From assembly GCA_964417895.1 (NCBI GenBank), contig CAYQJS010000073.1:1-18823 (forward strand): a stretch of DNA of 18,823 nt, read 5' to 3'. The stretch comes from CAYQJS01 sp964417895 (lineage in GTDB: Bacteria > Chloroflexota > UBA6077 > SHYK01). The first letter of the stretch is position 1. Each line of letters starts with the position of its first letter. The translations under genes were made by a program, and so were the position numbers. The notes beneath the pieces are model-generated. The model did not search any database. It was not told the DNA's origin and saw nothing but the letters and a program-made list of their open reading frames with translations. Below, piece after piece: positions 9,401 to 15,527 of the stretch.

Positions 9401-10388
9401 CCGAGCGGCCGACCTTGCCCAGGAAGTCACCGACGATCGCACGTACTACGCAGCGGCGAGTTGGGCGGTTCGGTATTTGCAGGCTGCACCCGACCGGGCA
9501 ACCCTTGCGACGCTATCAGCGGGTGCCCTCACGCGCCCCCGGGATGGCGTTCGGCCCGCCGACCTGGGGGTTTGCCTCCGGTTCGCCGGAGGCAACTTGC
9601 TGGAGCAGGGTGACCGGGCCGGCGCCGAGCGGGCGTGGCGGGACCTCGCGGACCTGGCGGGCCGGACGCGGGACGCAACCCTCGCCCTGTGGGCAAGGGA
9701 ACCCGCTGCGATCCTGGCCTTCGTCGACGGGCGCTTGGAGGACGCCGTTGTAGCCTCGAATGACCTGAGCTCTCCCCTTGAAGTCACCCTCGATCTAGTC
9801 CCGCGGGCGCTCCTCTATCTGGGACGAACCGATGCCGTCCCGTCGTTGCTGGACTCCTGGGCGCGCGGTGGACGGCCGAGGGAGGCTGCTCTCGCCTGCT
9901 TTCTCGCTCACCTTGGCCAGGGCGAAGAAGCCCGACGGATCCGAGGACAGTTCGGGGATCTCGGGGTCGAGGACGAGTCGTCAATGGTGATCCTCGTCCA
10001 CCTCCTGGAAGCTTCCCTCCTCACGAAGGACGAGGTCACGGCCCGGGAGCTGGCGGGTAGGTTAGCTCCCTTTGCCCGCTTTCCCTATGTCAGGGAGACG
10101 GGCGGAGGCTACGGACGGTTGCTGGGCGGCGCCGCGGCTCTCCTCGGGGAGCCGGAGAAGGCTCGGGAATACTACTTACAGGCCATCGAGGCGTGCGAGA
10201 AGATCCGCTTCCGCCCCGAGATCGCCCTCACCCGCCTAGAGCTTGCCGAGCTCATACTGGAGCACTACCCCGACGAGAAGCCCGAGGCGATGGGCCACCT
10301 GGATTTCGCCATCGACGAGTTCCGGGCCATGAAGATGCAGCCAGCGCTGGAGCGCGCGCTGCGTCACAAAGGGCTACTGAAGGCGTAG
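6483..10388 (+). CDS. PknK-like Ser/Thr kinase-AAA ATPase-TPR regulator with WNK-like lysine placement
   Basis: This 1301-residue protein is cytosolic with no membrane segment. ATG 6483 is chosen over the in-frame TTG at 6480; GGGGA at 6471-6475 is a modest ribosome site. Residues 1-60 form a helical N-cap (ERVQRQIDALLDEAE...). The kinase domain spans about 90-360: glycine loop GEGGKKRV (G98-V105), VAFS where VAxK is expected (S120), alpha-C E138, HRDLKPGN (catalytic D230), DFG (D248-G250), MPPEQ and DLYSLG. A repeat-derived insert occupies 161-176. The repeat linker is about 368-399. The STAND/AAA_16 ATPase follows, with Walker A GEPGIGKT (438-445), Walker B LLLVLEDLHD (552-561) and GTYRDVEVD. 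TPR-like helices fill the remainder, ending HKGLLKA. It is paralogous to the gene at 2-3118. It lies 193 bp after the amidohydrolase and 23 bp before SBP 2. It should be an active kinase controlled by an NTPase/TPR sensor; targets are unknown. Confidence 0.93.
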   Translation: MASERVQRQIDALLDEAEVAIKQSNWALVRDRAQNVLALDPGSGDAQAYLAAADRALSDRGSGPLIGASAESAPARAVAPEFPASFADGRYRVVRFLGEGGKKRVYLCHDTKLDREVAFSLIKTEGLDEEGLLRLQREAQAMARLGDHPHIVAVHDMGEEPSTEPGLSLPKGSGRGQPYLVSQFMPGGDVEGLIERAEGHRVQLEVALRIADEVCRGLGHAHSHGIVHRDLKPGNVWLTADGTANLGDFGLAMALDRSRLTQAGMMVGTVSYMPPEQASGAEVTPRSDLYSLGCMLYEMVCGRPPFVGDEAVAIIGQHLNTPPVAPTWHRPDCPPGLEVLVLRLLEKDPGKRPESASEVRQALMAVDQAPTPAPPPILGEGTNARSPLPGLGEGLGVRATDNPIYRRTFVGREGELKQLHAAFDAALSGQAGLVMVVGEPGIGKTALCEQLATYVTLRGGKALVGHCYEEGSLSLPYLPFVEAMRSYVLARDPAGLKTDLGSGAAEVARIVSEIRDRLPVELRPPGDPEEERWRLLQAVSGFLRNASSVQPLLLVLEDLHDADRGTLDLLVHLSRNLEGARLLIAGTYRDVEVDRSHPLSGSLADLRRNRDFLRVPLRGLTAEEVQRMMASVAQRDIPWAFAELLHRQTEGNPLFVQEMLRYLVEEGLVAEQQGALRRVGDESLAGRIPEGLRDVIGKRLSRLAEKTNQVLSMAAVIGREFRLDVLQSVAALTDEEMDTALEQAQERAIVEQRSTVGALVFRFTHAFFRQTLYEEIFASRRLRLHQQVARALEQVYGRRVEDHAAELAEHFAQSTDPADLAKALHYSELAAQRAVQVFAYGEAARQLDSALKLQEVLDPDDASKRCDLLLALAEALLPTEEPGRVATAIAPEAFELAEQVGDGPRAARVAVLAAEALLRKGGPGEAGRSAEFRTWAERAHQHAPAESITRVYADVYMGLAFGGDRFERHRFLRRAADLAQEVTDDRTYYAAASWAVRYLQAAPDRATLATLSAGALTRPRDGVRPADLGVCLRFAGGNLLEQGDRAGAERAWRDLADLAGRTRDATLALWAREPAAILAFVDGRLEDAVVASNDLSSPLEVTLDLVPRALLYLGRTDAVPSLLDSWARGGRPREAALACFLAHLGQGEEARRIRGQFGDLGVEDESSMVILVHLLEASLLTKDEVTARELAGRLAPFARFPYVRETGGGYGRLLGGAAALLGEPEKAREYYLQAIEACEKIRFRPEIALTRLELAELILEHYPDEKPEAMGHLDFAIDEFRAMKMQPALERALRHKGLLKA
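6963..7008 (+). repeat. Palindromic insert in the kinase N-lobe/hinge loop
   Basis: A perfect 13-bp inverted repeat (CCCGGCCTGAGCC at 6975-6987 and its complement at 6996-7008) encloses an 8-nt loop, preceded by CCTTCGACAGAG. It is translated in frame as PSTEPGLSLPKGSGRG, residues 161-176, between HDMGEE (beta-4) and QPYLVSQF (beta-5) of the kinase. Kinases normally have only a tight turn here. The sequence resembles short dispersed palindromes seen in many bacterial genomes; that resemblance is from memory. Confidence 0.8.
7586..7679 (+). repeat. C-rich double-hairpin palindromic element, second in-frame copy
   Basis: This is the same 94-bp element as at 262-355, with the same boundaries and frame, and differs mainly in the central spacer between the two hairpins. 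It is translated as PTPAPPPILGEG...SPLPGLGEGLGVRA between the kinase and ATPase domains. The shared position in both paralogues says the insertion predates their duplication or was homogenised by gene conversion. Confidence 0.85.
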
Positions 10389-10411
10389 TCGGTGGAGTGG
10401 ACGAAAGCGAG

Positions 10412-12202
10412 ATGATGCCTGGCGAACGCGTCGAGCGGGATGCACTTCCCCAATCCCCAATTAACAATCCGCGGTCCGCAACGCGGCGCGCCCCCGTAGC
10501 ACCTTCTCAATCAGCAATCCGCAATGCGCAATCCGCAATCGCCGCAGTCCTGGCGCTCTCGATCATGGCCGCCGCTTGCGCCCCCGTCGCGCCTTCTCAA
10601 TCAGCAATCAGCAATCCACAATCAGCAATCCGTCGCATCACCGCGGCCGTCCAGTCCGATCCACCGATTCTCACCAGGCACCTCACCGTCGCCAACGAGC
10701 CGGGCCTCGACGTCATCGCCGACCTTTACAACCCGGGGTTGGCTGCTGGCGACGATCGCGCCCAGCTGCGACCGGTGCTGGTGGAGCAGGTCCCCTCTAT
10801 CGAGAACGGCCTCTGGCGGGTACTTGCCGACGGTCGCATGGAGACAACGTGGAAGATCCGACCGAACGTCTTCTGGCACGACGGCACCCAGTTCTCCGCT
10901 GCTGACCTGCTTTTCACGCACCGAGCGCTCCAGGACCCGGACATCCCCTTTGGCCCCAACGTCGCCTACCGGTCCGTCGAGAGCATGGAGGCGCCCGATG
11001 CCCTCACGTTCGTGGTCCGCTGGAAGCAGCCCTACATCGAGGCCGACGCGGCGTTCAACGGTGAGAACCTGCCCCGCCATCTCCTCGAGCGCGCCTACGT
11101 GGATGAGAAGCCAGGCTTCACGCAGCTCCCGTACTGGAGCGGCCCGCTCATCGGCGTCGGCCCCTTCCGGATCCGCGAGTGGTCACGGGGAAGCAACCTG
11201 CTCCTCGAGGCGTTCGACGCGTACGCCCTTGGCCGGCCGAAGATCGACGTGCTGGACGTGCGGTTCATCCCGGATCAGAACACCCTCGTGGCCAACATCC
11301 TGGCCGGGGCCATCGAGGTCACCCTGGGAAAGACGCTGACGCTCGAGCAGGCGCTCCAGGTGAAAGAGCAGTGGAGGCTGGGGCGCGTGGAGGCCATGCC
11401 GGCCAATGCGATCCAGGTCTTCCCCCAGCTGCTGACGCCAAACCCGCCCATCATCGGTGATGCGCAGTTCCGGCGAGCGCTGATCCACGCCGTCGACCGC
11501 GAGGCGATCGCCGACGGCCTCATGTTCGGCTTCAGCTCGGTGGTCCACAGCTACCTCGCGCCCTCGGAACCCCCCGAGTTCCAGGCGGTCGCCGGCCGGG
11601 TCGTCCGCTACCCGTACGACCCCCGCCGCGCAACGGAGCTGTTGGATGGCCTCGGCTTCACGCGCGGGGCTGACGGCATCGCCCAGGACTCGGCGGGTCG
11701 CCGCCTGTCGGTGGAGATCCGGACCATCACCACCGACATCAACCAGAAGGCGACGCTCTCCGTCGCGGACTACTGGCAGCGCGTGGGCATCGCCGTCGAG
11801 TCGTTCGTCATCCCTCGCCAGCTGGCGCAGGACCCCGAATATCGGGCCCTGTTTCCCGGCTACGAGCTGGTGCGCAACTCGGCCGACCGGGACGGGCTGA
11901 AGCGTCACCCCAGCTCACAGACGCCACTTCCCGAGAACGGCTGGCGGGGCACGAATCGGACGCGGTATACGAACGCGGAGCTCGACGGACTGCTGAACCG
12001 CTACTTCACGACGATCGCCATCCCCGAGCGGGCGCAGCTGTTCGGCGATATCGTCCACCACATGACGGATCGGGTGATTGTCATGGGCCTCTTCTACGAC
12101 ATGGACGCGACGGTCATCGGCGAGCGGCTCGTGAACGTCGGCCCGCGCAGGCTCGGCTCGACGCAGGCCTGGAACGCCCACGAGTGGGCCGTGCGGGACT
12201 GA
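10412..12202 (+). CDS. Family-5 extracellular solute-binding lipoprotein (SBP 2) with repeat-expanded N-terminus
   Basis: This 596-residue SBP_bac_5 protein starts, as far as can be told, at ATG 10412 or the adjacent ATG 10415. The ribosome site is weak (GGTGGAG at 10391-10397). The n-region is unusually long: 40-odd residues rich in QSAI and NPR peptides precede the hydrophobic core AIAAVLALSIMAAAC, putting the lipobox Cys at residue 56. A second QSAISNPQSAIR stretch follows as the tether. Family motifs are ENGLWRVLADGRMETTW and WHDGTQFSAADLLF (W155), with C-terminus WNAHEWAVRD. It lies 23 bp after the second kinase, probably co-transcribed with it. The N-terminus carries heptamer-repeat sequence and may even start inside a kinase-derived scrap (MPGERVERDAL). 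The last codons and stop form the first unit of a heptamer array. The body is ordinary and most like SBP 3. The substrate is unknown. Confidence 0.88.
   Translation: MMPGERVERDALPQSPINNPRSATRRAPVAPSQSAIRNAQSAIAAVLALSIMAAACAPVAPSQSAISNPQSAIRRITAAVQSDPPILTRHLTVANEPGLDVIADLYNPGLAAGDDRAQLRPVLVEQVPSIENGLWRVLADGRMETTWKIRPNVFWHDGTQFSAADLLFTHRALQDPDIPFGPNVAYRSVESMEAPDALTFVVRWKQPYIEADAAFNGENLPRHLLERAYVDEKPGFTQLPYWSGPLIGVGPFRIREWSRGSNLLLEAFDAYALGRPKIDVLDVRFIPDQNTLVANILAGAIEVTLGKTLTLEQALQVKEQWRLGRVEAMPANAIQVFPQLLTPNPPIIGDAQFRRALIHAVDREAIADGLMFGFSSVVHSYLAPSEPPEFQAVAGRVVRYPYDPRRATELLDGLGFTRGADGIAQDSAGRRLSVEIRTITTDINQKATLSVADYWQRVGIAVESFVIPRQLAQDPEYRALFPGYELVRNSADRDGLKRHPSSQTPLPENGWRGTNRTRYTNAELDGLLNRYFTTIAIPERAQLFGDIVHHMTDRVIVMGLFYDMDATVIGERLVNVGPRRLGSTQAWNAHEWAVRD
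10449..10632 (+). repeat. CAATCNN heptamer array in the SBP 2 signal region
   Basis: Three clusters of heptamers of the form CAATCAG, CAATCCG or CAATGCG lie at 10449-10485 (degenerate), 10508-10543 and 10598-10632, inside the SBP 2 coding frame. They are read as QSAIRNAQSAI and QSAISNPQSAIR. Clusters two and three share a preceding GCGCCCCCGT...CCTTCTCAATCAGCAATC stretch, starting near 10489 and again near 10579. This is a roughly 90-bp direct duplication (APVAPSQSAI) on either side of the hydrophobic signal core. In this orientation the heptamers contain no stop codon in any frame. Confidence 0.8.
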
Positions 12203-12237
12203 GGATTGTGGATTGATGATTGATGATTGCGGATTGG
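12196..12237 (+). repeat. GATTGNN heptamer array overlapping the SBP 2 stop codon
   Basis: Six consecutive heptamers (GGACTGA, GGATTGT, GGATTGA, TGATTGA, TGATTGC, GGATTGG) are in the opposite orientation to the 5' array. The stop codon TGA 12200-12202 is the end of the first, slightly degenerate unit. Confidence 0.8.
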
Positions 12238-12347
12238 GAATGGGGACGACCTTGATTCTTGCGGTCAACGCCCGGGCGTGGTACCAACGACAAGAAGCGC
12301 AAGAGTTCAGGGAGCACCCACTGAGGACCGAGTACAACGTCGCGCAA

Positions 12348-12464
12348 ATTCGTGACCCTGGGTCGGCGGGTACGTCACCCCCACCCTCACCCTCCCCCGT
12401 CAAGGGGGAGGGAAGAAACCCCCTCCCCCCTTGCGGGGGAGGGTTGGGGTGGGGGGTCACGAAT
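12348..12464 (+). repeat. 117-bp element with 11-bp terminal inverted repeats (MITE-like)
   Basis: ATTCGTGACCC at 12348-12358 and its exact complement at 12454-12464 bound a C/G-rich dyad. The dyad contains the hairpins CCTCCCCC-gtcaa-GGGGGAGG and CCCCC-ttgc-GGGGG, the same family as the elements in the kinases. It fills most of the 284-bp gap between SBP 2 and SBP 3, ending 22 bp before the SBP 3 start. The remaining gap sequence (12245-12347) shows no convincing gene. The element could affect transcript processing or termination between the two genes; that is inference. Confidence 0.7.
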
Positions 12465-12486
12465 CTCTGCGATTCTGGACTGAGTG

Positions 12487-14193
12487 ATGGCACGCGTTAG
12501 GCGGCTCCCGGCGATGGCGGCGCTTGCGGTCATCGCCGCTGCCGCGTGCGCGCCCACTCAACCCGCAGTCCGCGACCCCCAATCAGCAATCAGCTATCCA
12601 CAATCAGCAATCCGCGTCACGGCCACGATCCTCGGGGACCCGCCCAGCCTTTACACGCCCATTAACCCGGCCGGCACAACCCGCGGGCAGGAGGCTGTGC
12701 GCGACATGGTCCACGCCGGGCTGAGCGTCGTGGATGACCGAGGCGCCCTCGTGCCGAGGCTTGGCGAGGCTGTGCCCACCATCGAGAACGGGCTCTGGCG
12801 GGTTTTCCCCGATGGGCGGATGGAGACGGTGTGGCGAATCAGGGCTGGCGCCCAGTGGCACGACGGGACCGCCTTCACCGCGCAGGACCTGGTGTTCACG
12901 CTGCTCGTCTACCGCGACAAAGACCTGCCCGAGTTCGGGAGTGTGATCTATGACGCTGTCGAGGCCGCTGAGGCGCCAGACGCCCGGACCGTGATCGTCG
13001 CGTGGAAGCGTCCATACCTGGACGCGGACGCGATGTTCGCGGGAACGAGGGCGCTGCCCTTACCCCGGCACCTCCTCGAGCGTGCCTACCAGGACGACAA
13101 GGAGAGCTTCATGCGGCTCCCCTACTGGTGGACGCCGGAGTTCGTGGGCGCCGGCCCCTACCGGGTGCGCGATTGGGTCAGGGGCAGCCATCTCGTGGCG
13201 GATGCCTTCGACGGGTTCGTCCTCGGCCGCCCCAGGATCGACGCGCTCGAGGTCCGCTTTGTCTCCGACACGAATACTATCATGGCCAACGTGCTGGCGG
13301 GTGCGGTGCAGCTGACCCTCGGCAAGACCCTCTCTAACGAGCAGGCGCTGGAGGTCCGCGACCGCTGGCGAGAGGGAACGGTCGACATCGCGCCCGCCAA
13401 CCCCATCATGATTCACCCCCAGCACCTCACTCCGAACCCCGCGATCGTCGCCGACCTCGGGTTCAGGCGCGCCCTCTTCCATGCCATCGACCGCCAGCAG
13501 CTGGCGGACAGTCTGATCGGTGGACTGTCGCCACCTTATGAGAGCGTCGTCGGGCCCCGCGACGCCGAGTACGAAGACGTGGCCCCGCGCATCGTCCGCT
13601 ATGACTTCGACCCGGGAAGGGCGGTGCAGCTCATCGAGGCTACGGGCCACGTTCGGGGCGCCGACGGGGCTTTTCGGGGCGCCGCTGGCCAGCGGCTCAG
13701 CGTCGAGCTGCGGACCGTGGCAGTGGACGTCAACGAGAAGGCGATCCTCGCCGTCGCGGACTACTGGCAGCGCGTAGGGGTGCCGACCGAAGCGTTTGTG
13801 ATCCCTCCGCAGCGGGGTCAGGACCGCGCCTACCGATCGACTTTCCCAGGATTCGAGCTGGTGCGGAGTGGGGGCACCGTGGGCAACCTGCCCGAGCTCC
13901 ACAGCTCGAACATCGCCACGCCCGGGAACCAGTGGACGGGCGGGACACGCACCCGCTACAAGAACGACGAGTTCGATTCGCTCATCGAGCGCTACCTGGC
14001 CACCATCTCACGGAGGGCGCGCACGCCGATCCTCGGGGACATCGTGTTCCATATGACGGACCGTCTCGTGCAGATGGGGCTCTTTCACGATGTCGAGGCG
14101 TCGATGATCAGCAATCGCCTGACCAGGGTGCGGGCGCGGCACGCCGAATCCAGCCAGACCTGGAACGTCCACGAGTGGACGCTCCGGGATTGA
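12487..14193 (+). CDS. Family-5 extracellular solute-binding lipoprotein (SBP 3)
   Basis: This 568-residue SBP_bac_5 protein is anchored outside the membrane. ATG 12487 is preferred over the adjacent GTG 12484; no strong ribosome site is visible. The lipoprotein signal is compact: ARVRRLP, core AMAALAVIAAAAC, lipidated Cys at residue 21. A tether encoded by heptamer repeats follows (DPQSAISYPQSAIR). Family motifs are ENGLWRVFPDGRMETVW and WHDGTAFTAQDLVF (W124); the C-terminus is WNVHEWTLRD. It is closest in style to SBP 2 (shared NVLAGAVQLTLGKTL-type and SVADYWQRVG-type segments), so the two look like a tandem duplication. The stop codon is part of a heptamer repeat array. No permease gene follows; the next genes are on the other strand. 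The substrate is unknown. Confidence 0.9.
   Translation: MARVRRLPAMAALAVIAAAACAPTQPAVRDPQSAISYPQSAIRVTATILGDPPSLYTPINPAGTTRGQEAVRDMVHAGLSVVDDRGALVPRLGEAVPTIENGLWRVFPDGRMETVWRIRAGAQWHDGTAFTAQDLVFTLLVYRDKDLPEFGSVIYDAVEAAEAPDARTVIVAWKRPYLDADAMFAGTRALPLPRHLLERAYQDDKESFMRLPYWWTPEFVGAGPYRVRDWVRGSHLVADAFDGFVLGRPRIDALEVRFVSDTNTIMANVLAGAVQLTLGKTLSNEQALEVRDRWREGTVDIAPANPIMIHPQHLTPNPAIVADLGFRRALFHAIDRQQLADSLIGGLSPPYESVVGPRDAEYEDVAPRIVRYDFDPGRAVQLIEATGHVRGADGAFRGAAGQRLSVELRTVAVDVNEKAILAVADYWQRVGVPTEAFVIPPQRGQDRAYRSTFPGFELVRSGGTVGNLPELHSSNIATPGNQWTGGTRTRYKNDEFDSLIERYLATISRRARTPILGDIVFHMTDRLVQMGLFHDVEASMISNRLTRVRARHAESSQTWNVHEWTLRD
12563..12614 (+). repeat. CAATCNN heptamer array in the SBP 3 tether
   Basis: Heptamers CAATCAG, CAATCAG, (CTATCCA), CAATCAG and CAATCCG sit directly after the lipobox codons and are translated as DPQSAISYPQSAIR. 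This is the same place and orientation as the third cluster in SBP 2. Confidence 0.8.
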
Positions 14194-14221
14194 TGATTGA
14201 TGATTGATGATTGTGGATTGA
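14187..14221 (+). repeat. GATTGNN heptamer array containing the SBP 3 stop codon
   Basis: Five heptamers (GGATTGA, TGATTGA, TGATTGA, TGATTGT, GGATTGA) lie end to end. The stop codon TGA 14191-14193 is the last three bases of the first unit, the same register as in SBP 2. The remaining 64 bp to the toxin gene show nothing recognisable. Confidence 0.85.
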
Positions 14222-14285
14222 GGGCGCGTGGAGGCAACGGGCACACCTCCCGAGGATGTGCGACGGATTTCCATAAGAGCGCTTA

Positions 14286-14717
14286 TCAGCTGCCGAGAAC
14301 CTGAAGCCCATACTGAGCGAAGTTTCGATCCAGAGTGAAGGCCACGCTAATGCGTAGTCGCTCCATCACTGCGAAGCTCGTTCCGTCTGTCAGCGAGAAG
14401 TCCTTATCGTTGTACTGATCGATAATCGCGCGCGCCCGGCGCTCATCCGCGCCGGTCACCCGAACGATGGTCACCGTGCTACGGTCGATTTCCTGGAGCA
14501 CCCGAGCAGCTACGTCTCTCCCCAGGCGGGTCAGCACGAGTGCGTGGGTCTCCGCAAGGATGTAATTGGTGGTGAATAGGTGTCTGGCCTCTACGATGAG
14601 CCCGTGCTGGATCGCGATTGCCTTCTGATGGGCGTTTTGGTCTCTGTCCGTCAGAGCGAAGTAGGCTGAGGTGTCAATGAGAACCCGCCGCGAAAGCAGG
14701 GTCGCGGGCGTGCTCAT
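14286..14717 (-). CDS. PIN-domain toxin (VapC-like ribonuclease)
   Basis: This 143-residue PIN-domain protein is the predicted toxin of a type II toxin-antitoxin pair; such proteins cleave RNA with a Mg-dependent acidic site. The acidic residues are in place: D15 (VLIDTSAY), E56 (NYILAETHA), D111 (DFSLTDGTSF, with D106 nearby) and D130 (AFTLDRNF). The length is typical. The ATG (14717-14715) overlaps the antitoxin stop codon in the classic ATGA arrangement, so the two are translationally coupled. It looks intact and presumably active. The RNA target cannot be predicted. A stand-alone PIN nuclease role is less likely given the coupled HTH partner. Confidence 0.88.
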   Translation of the reverse strand: MSTPATLLSRRVLIDTSAYFALTDRDQNAHQKAIAIQHGLIVEARHLFTTNYILAETHALVLTRLGRDVAARVLQEIDRSTVTIVRVTGADERRARAIIDQYNDKDFSLTDGTSFAVMERLRISVAFTLDRNFAQYGLQVLGS

Positions 14718-15037
14718 CGCGCTTTGGGAAGGTAAGCCTCAGCCAGATAGTCGTCAACGTGCTCTGCTACATCACCCGGCCCCCGCGACTCCGCGAGCCC
14801 TACGATATTCCAGAGCGGATCATCAGCGCTGGTGGGTTTTCCGAGTAGGGCCGAGCCCATTCGTGGCTCCTCCTTAGGCTGCACGGGGGTGACAAACTGT
14901 TCCAATGACTCTCTTCGCACACGGACGCCCTTTCCGGCCCTTACCGCGGACAAACGGCCGTCGGCGATGTAACGGCGAACGGTCAACGGGGAAACTCTTA
15001 GCGTTTGGGCTGCCTCACGCACAGTCAACAGTTCCAT
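14714..15037 (-). CDS. Antitoxin with excisionase-type (MerR-like) HTH
   Basis: This 107-residue protein's N-terminus is a helix-turn-helix of the excisionase/HTH_17 type: LLTVREAAQTLRVSPLTVRRYIADGRL, followed by the wing AVRAGKGVRVRRESLEQFV. The C-terminal half (SADDPLWNIVGLAES...VDDYLAEAYLPKAR) is acidic and probably wraps the PIN toxin. ATG 15037 is chosen because GGGGA lies 7 nt upstream on the minus strand (15049-15045) and the HTH begins right after it; the frame continues open to 15082 without a ribosome site. It overlaps the toxin start by 4 nt. Autorepression of its own promoter in the AT-rich 15045-15080 segment is expected by analogy with other type II pairs. Confidence 0.82.
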   Translation of the reverse strand: MELLTVREAAQTLRVSPLTVRRYIADGRLSAVRAGKGVRVRRESLEQFVTPVQPKEEPRMGSALLGKPTSADDPLWNIVGLAESRGPGDVAEHVDDYLAEAYLPKAR

Positions 15038-15055
15038 ATGGCTATCCCCAGTTAT

Positions 15056-15080
15056 CTTGAGTATACATATAATATCACAC
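15056..15080. promoter_or_regulatory. AT-rich divergent promoter/operator candidate
   Basis: This is a short AT-rich island in GC-rich DNA between the divergent antitoxin and hypothetical genes. It contains the palindrome GTATAC and a perfect TATAAT on the plus strand (15068-15073). On the minus strand TATACT reads from 15065 to 15060. No good -35 box is paired with either. It may be the shared promoter region and the antitoxin operator. Confidence 0.4.
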
Positions 15081-15102
15081 ATGCTCGGTTCCTCGACCCT
15101 GC

Positions 15103-15107
15103 GGAGG
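15103..15107 (+). promoter_or_regulatory. Shine-Dalgarno GGAGG deciding a GTG start at 15114
   Basis: GGAGG sits 6 nt before GTG 15114, in frame with the hypothetical gene. It favours this start over the upstream ATG 15081, which lacks a ribosome site, although ATG 15081 lies about where a transcript from TATAAT 15068-15073 would begin and could in principle be leaderless. Confidence 0.6.
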
Positions 15108-15113
15108 TTCAGC

Positions 15114-15527
15114 GTGGCGCCTGATATGGCCAGGCGGCTCTTCGAGGCCGTCGCCGAGGACGAGCGTCTGCGCGGCGACCTGACGGACGAGGGCTACGCT
15201 CCCCTCCTGGAATGGTGCGCCAGGCGCGCGGCGCAGCTTGCGTCAGCCAACCCGGCTCCCCGACCATCCCCCGCAAGGGGGGAGGGACCGGGAGGGGGGT
15301 GGCCCGCTGCCGACTTCGAGAGCCTCGCGGCGGCCCTCCGTGCAACGCTCGCGGCCATCGTCCGCGCCGCGGAACGCGGCGACGCAGCTGACCTGGCGGA
15401 AATCTCGGCTGAGATCGTCGATCCCTCCACGCTGCCGGACTTGCGGCGCGCTCTGGCGGCGGCGCCGGCGAACCCGGACGGGCGCGCCCGCTCCATGGCC
15501 GCCCTGCTGACCCGCCGGACGCCGTGA
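15114..15527 (+). CDS. Hypothetical helical protein coupled to a PLD-like gene
   Basis: This 137-residue protein is of unknown family. It begins (GTG) APDMARRLFEAVAEDERLRGDL and is Ala/Arg/Glu-rich, probably all-helical, with no signal peptide or membrane segment. The two helical halves are separated by PAPRPSPARGEGPGGGWP, encoded by a C-rich palindromic repeat. Its TGA overlaps the GTG start of the phospholipase D-like gene by 4 nt (GTGA), so the two are likely translated together. The coupling suggests a shared job, but no function can be assigned. Confidence 0.6.
   Translation: MAPDMARRLFEAVAEDERLRGDLTDEGYAPLLEWCARRAAQLASANPAPRPSPARGEGPGGGWPAADFESLAAALRATLAAIVRAAERGDAADLAEISAEIVDPSTLPDLRRALAAAPANPDGRARSMAALLTRRTP
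15256..15303 (+). repeat. C-rich palindromic element inside the hypothetical gene
   Basis: Hairpin CCCCC-gcaa-GGGGG followed by a G-rich arm (GGGACCGGGAGGGGGGTGG) resembles half or more of the elements at 262-355 and 12348-12464. It is read in frame as PRPSPARGEGPGGGWP. Confidence 0.65.

Noticed and set aside
10508..10632. Regular heptamers considered as a CRISPR or iteron array
   Set aside because: Units of 7 bp without spacers do not fit CRISPR. They lie in coding sequence and there is no replication gene nearby, so iterons are unsupported.
12213..12500. 95-codon frame between SBP 2 and SBP 3
   Set aside because: It starts inside the heptamer array, runs through the palindromic repeat and overlaps the SBP 3 start. 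No recognisable domain or ribosome site; read as non-coding.
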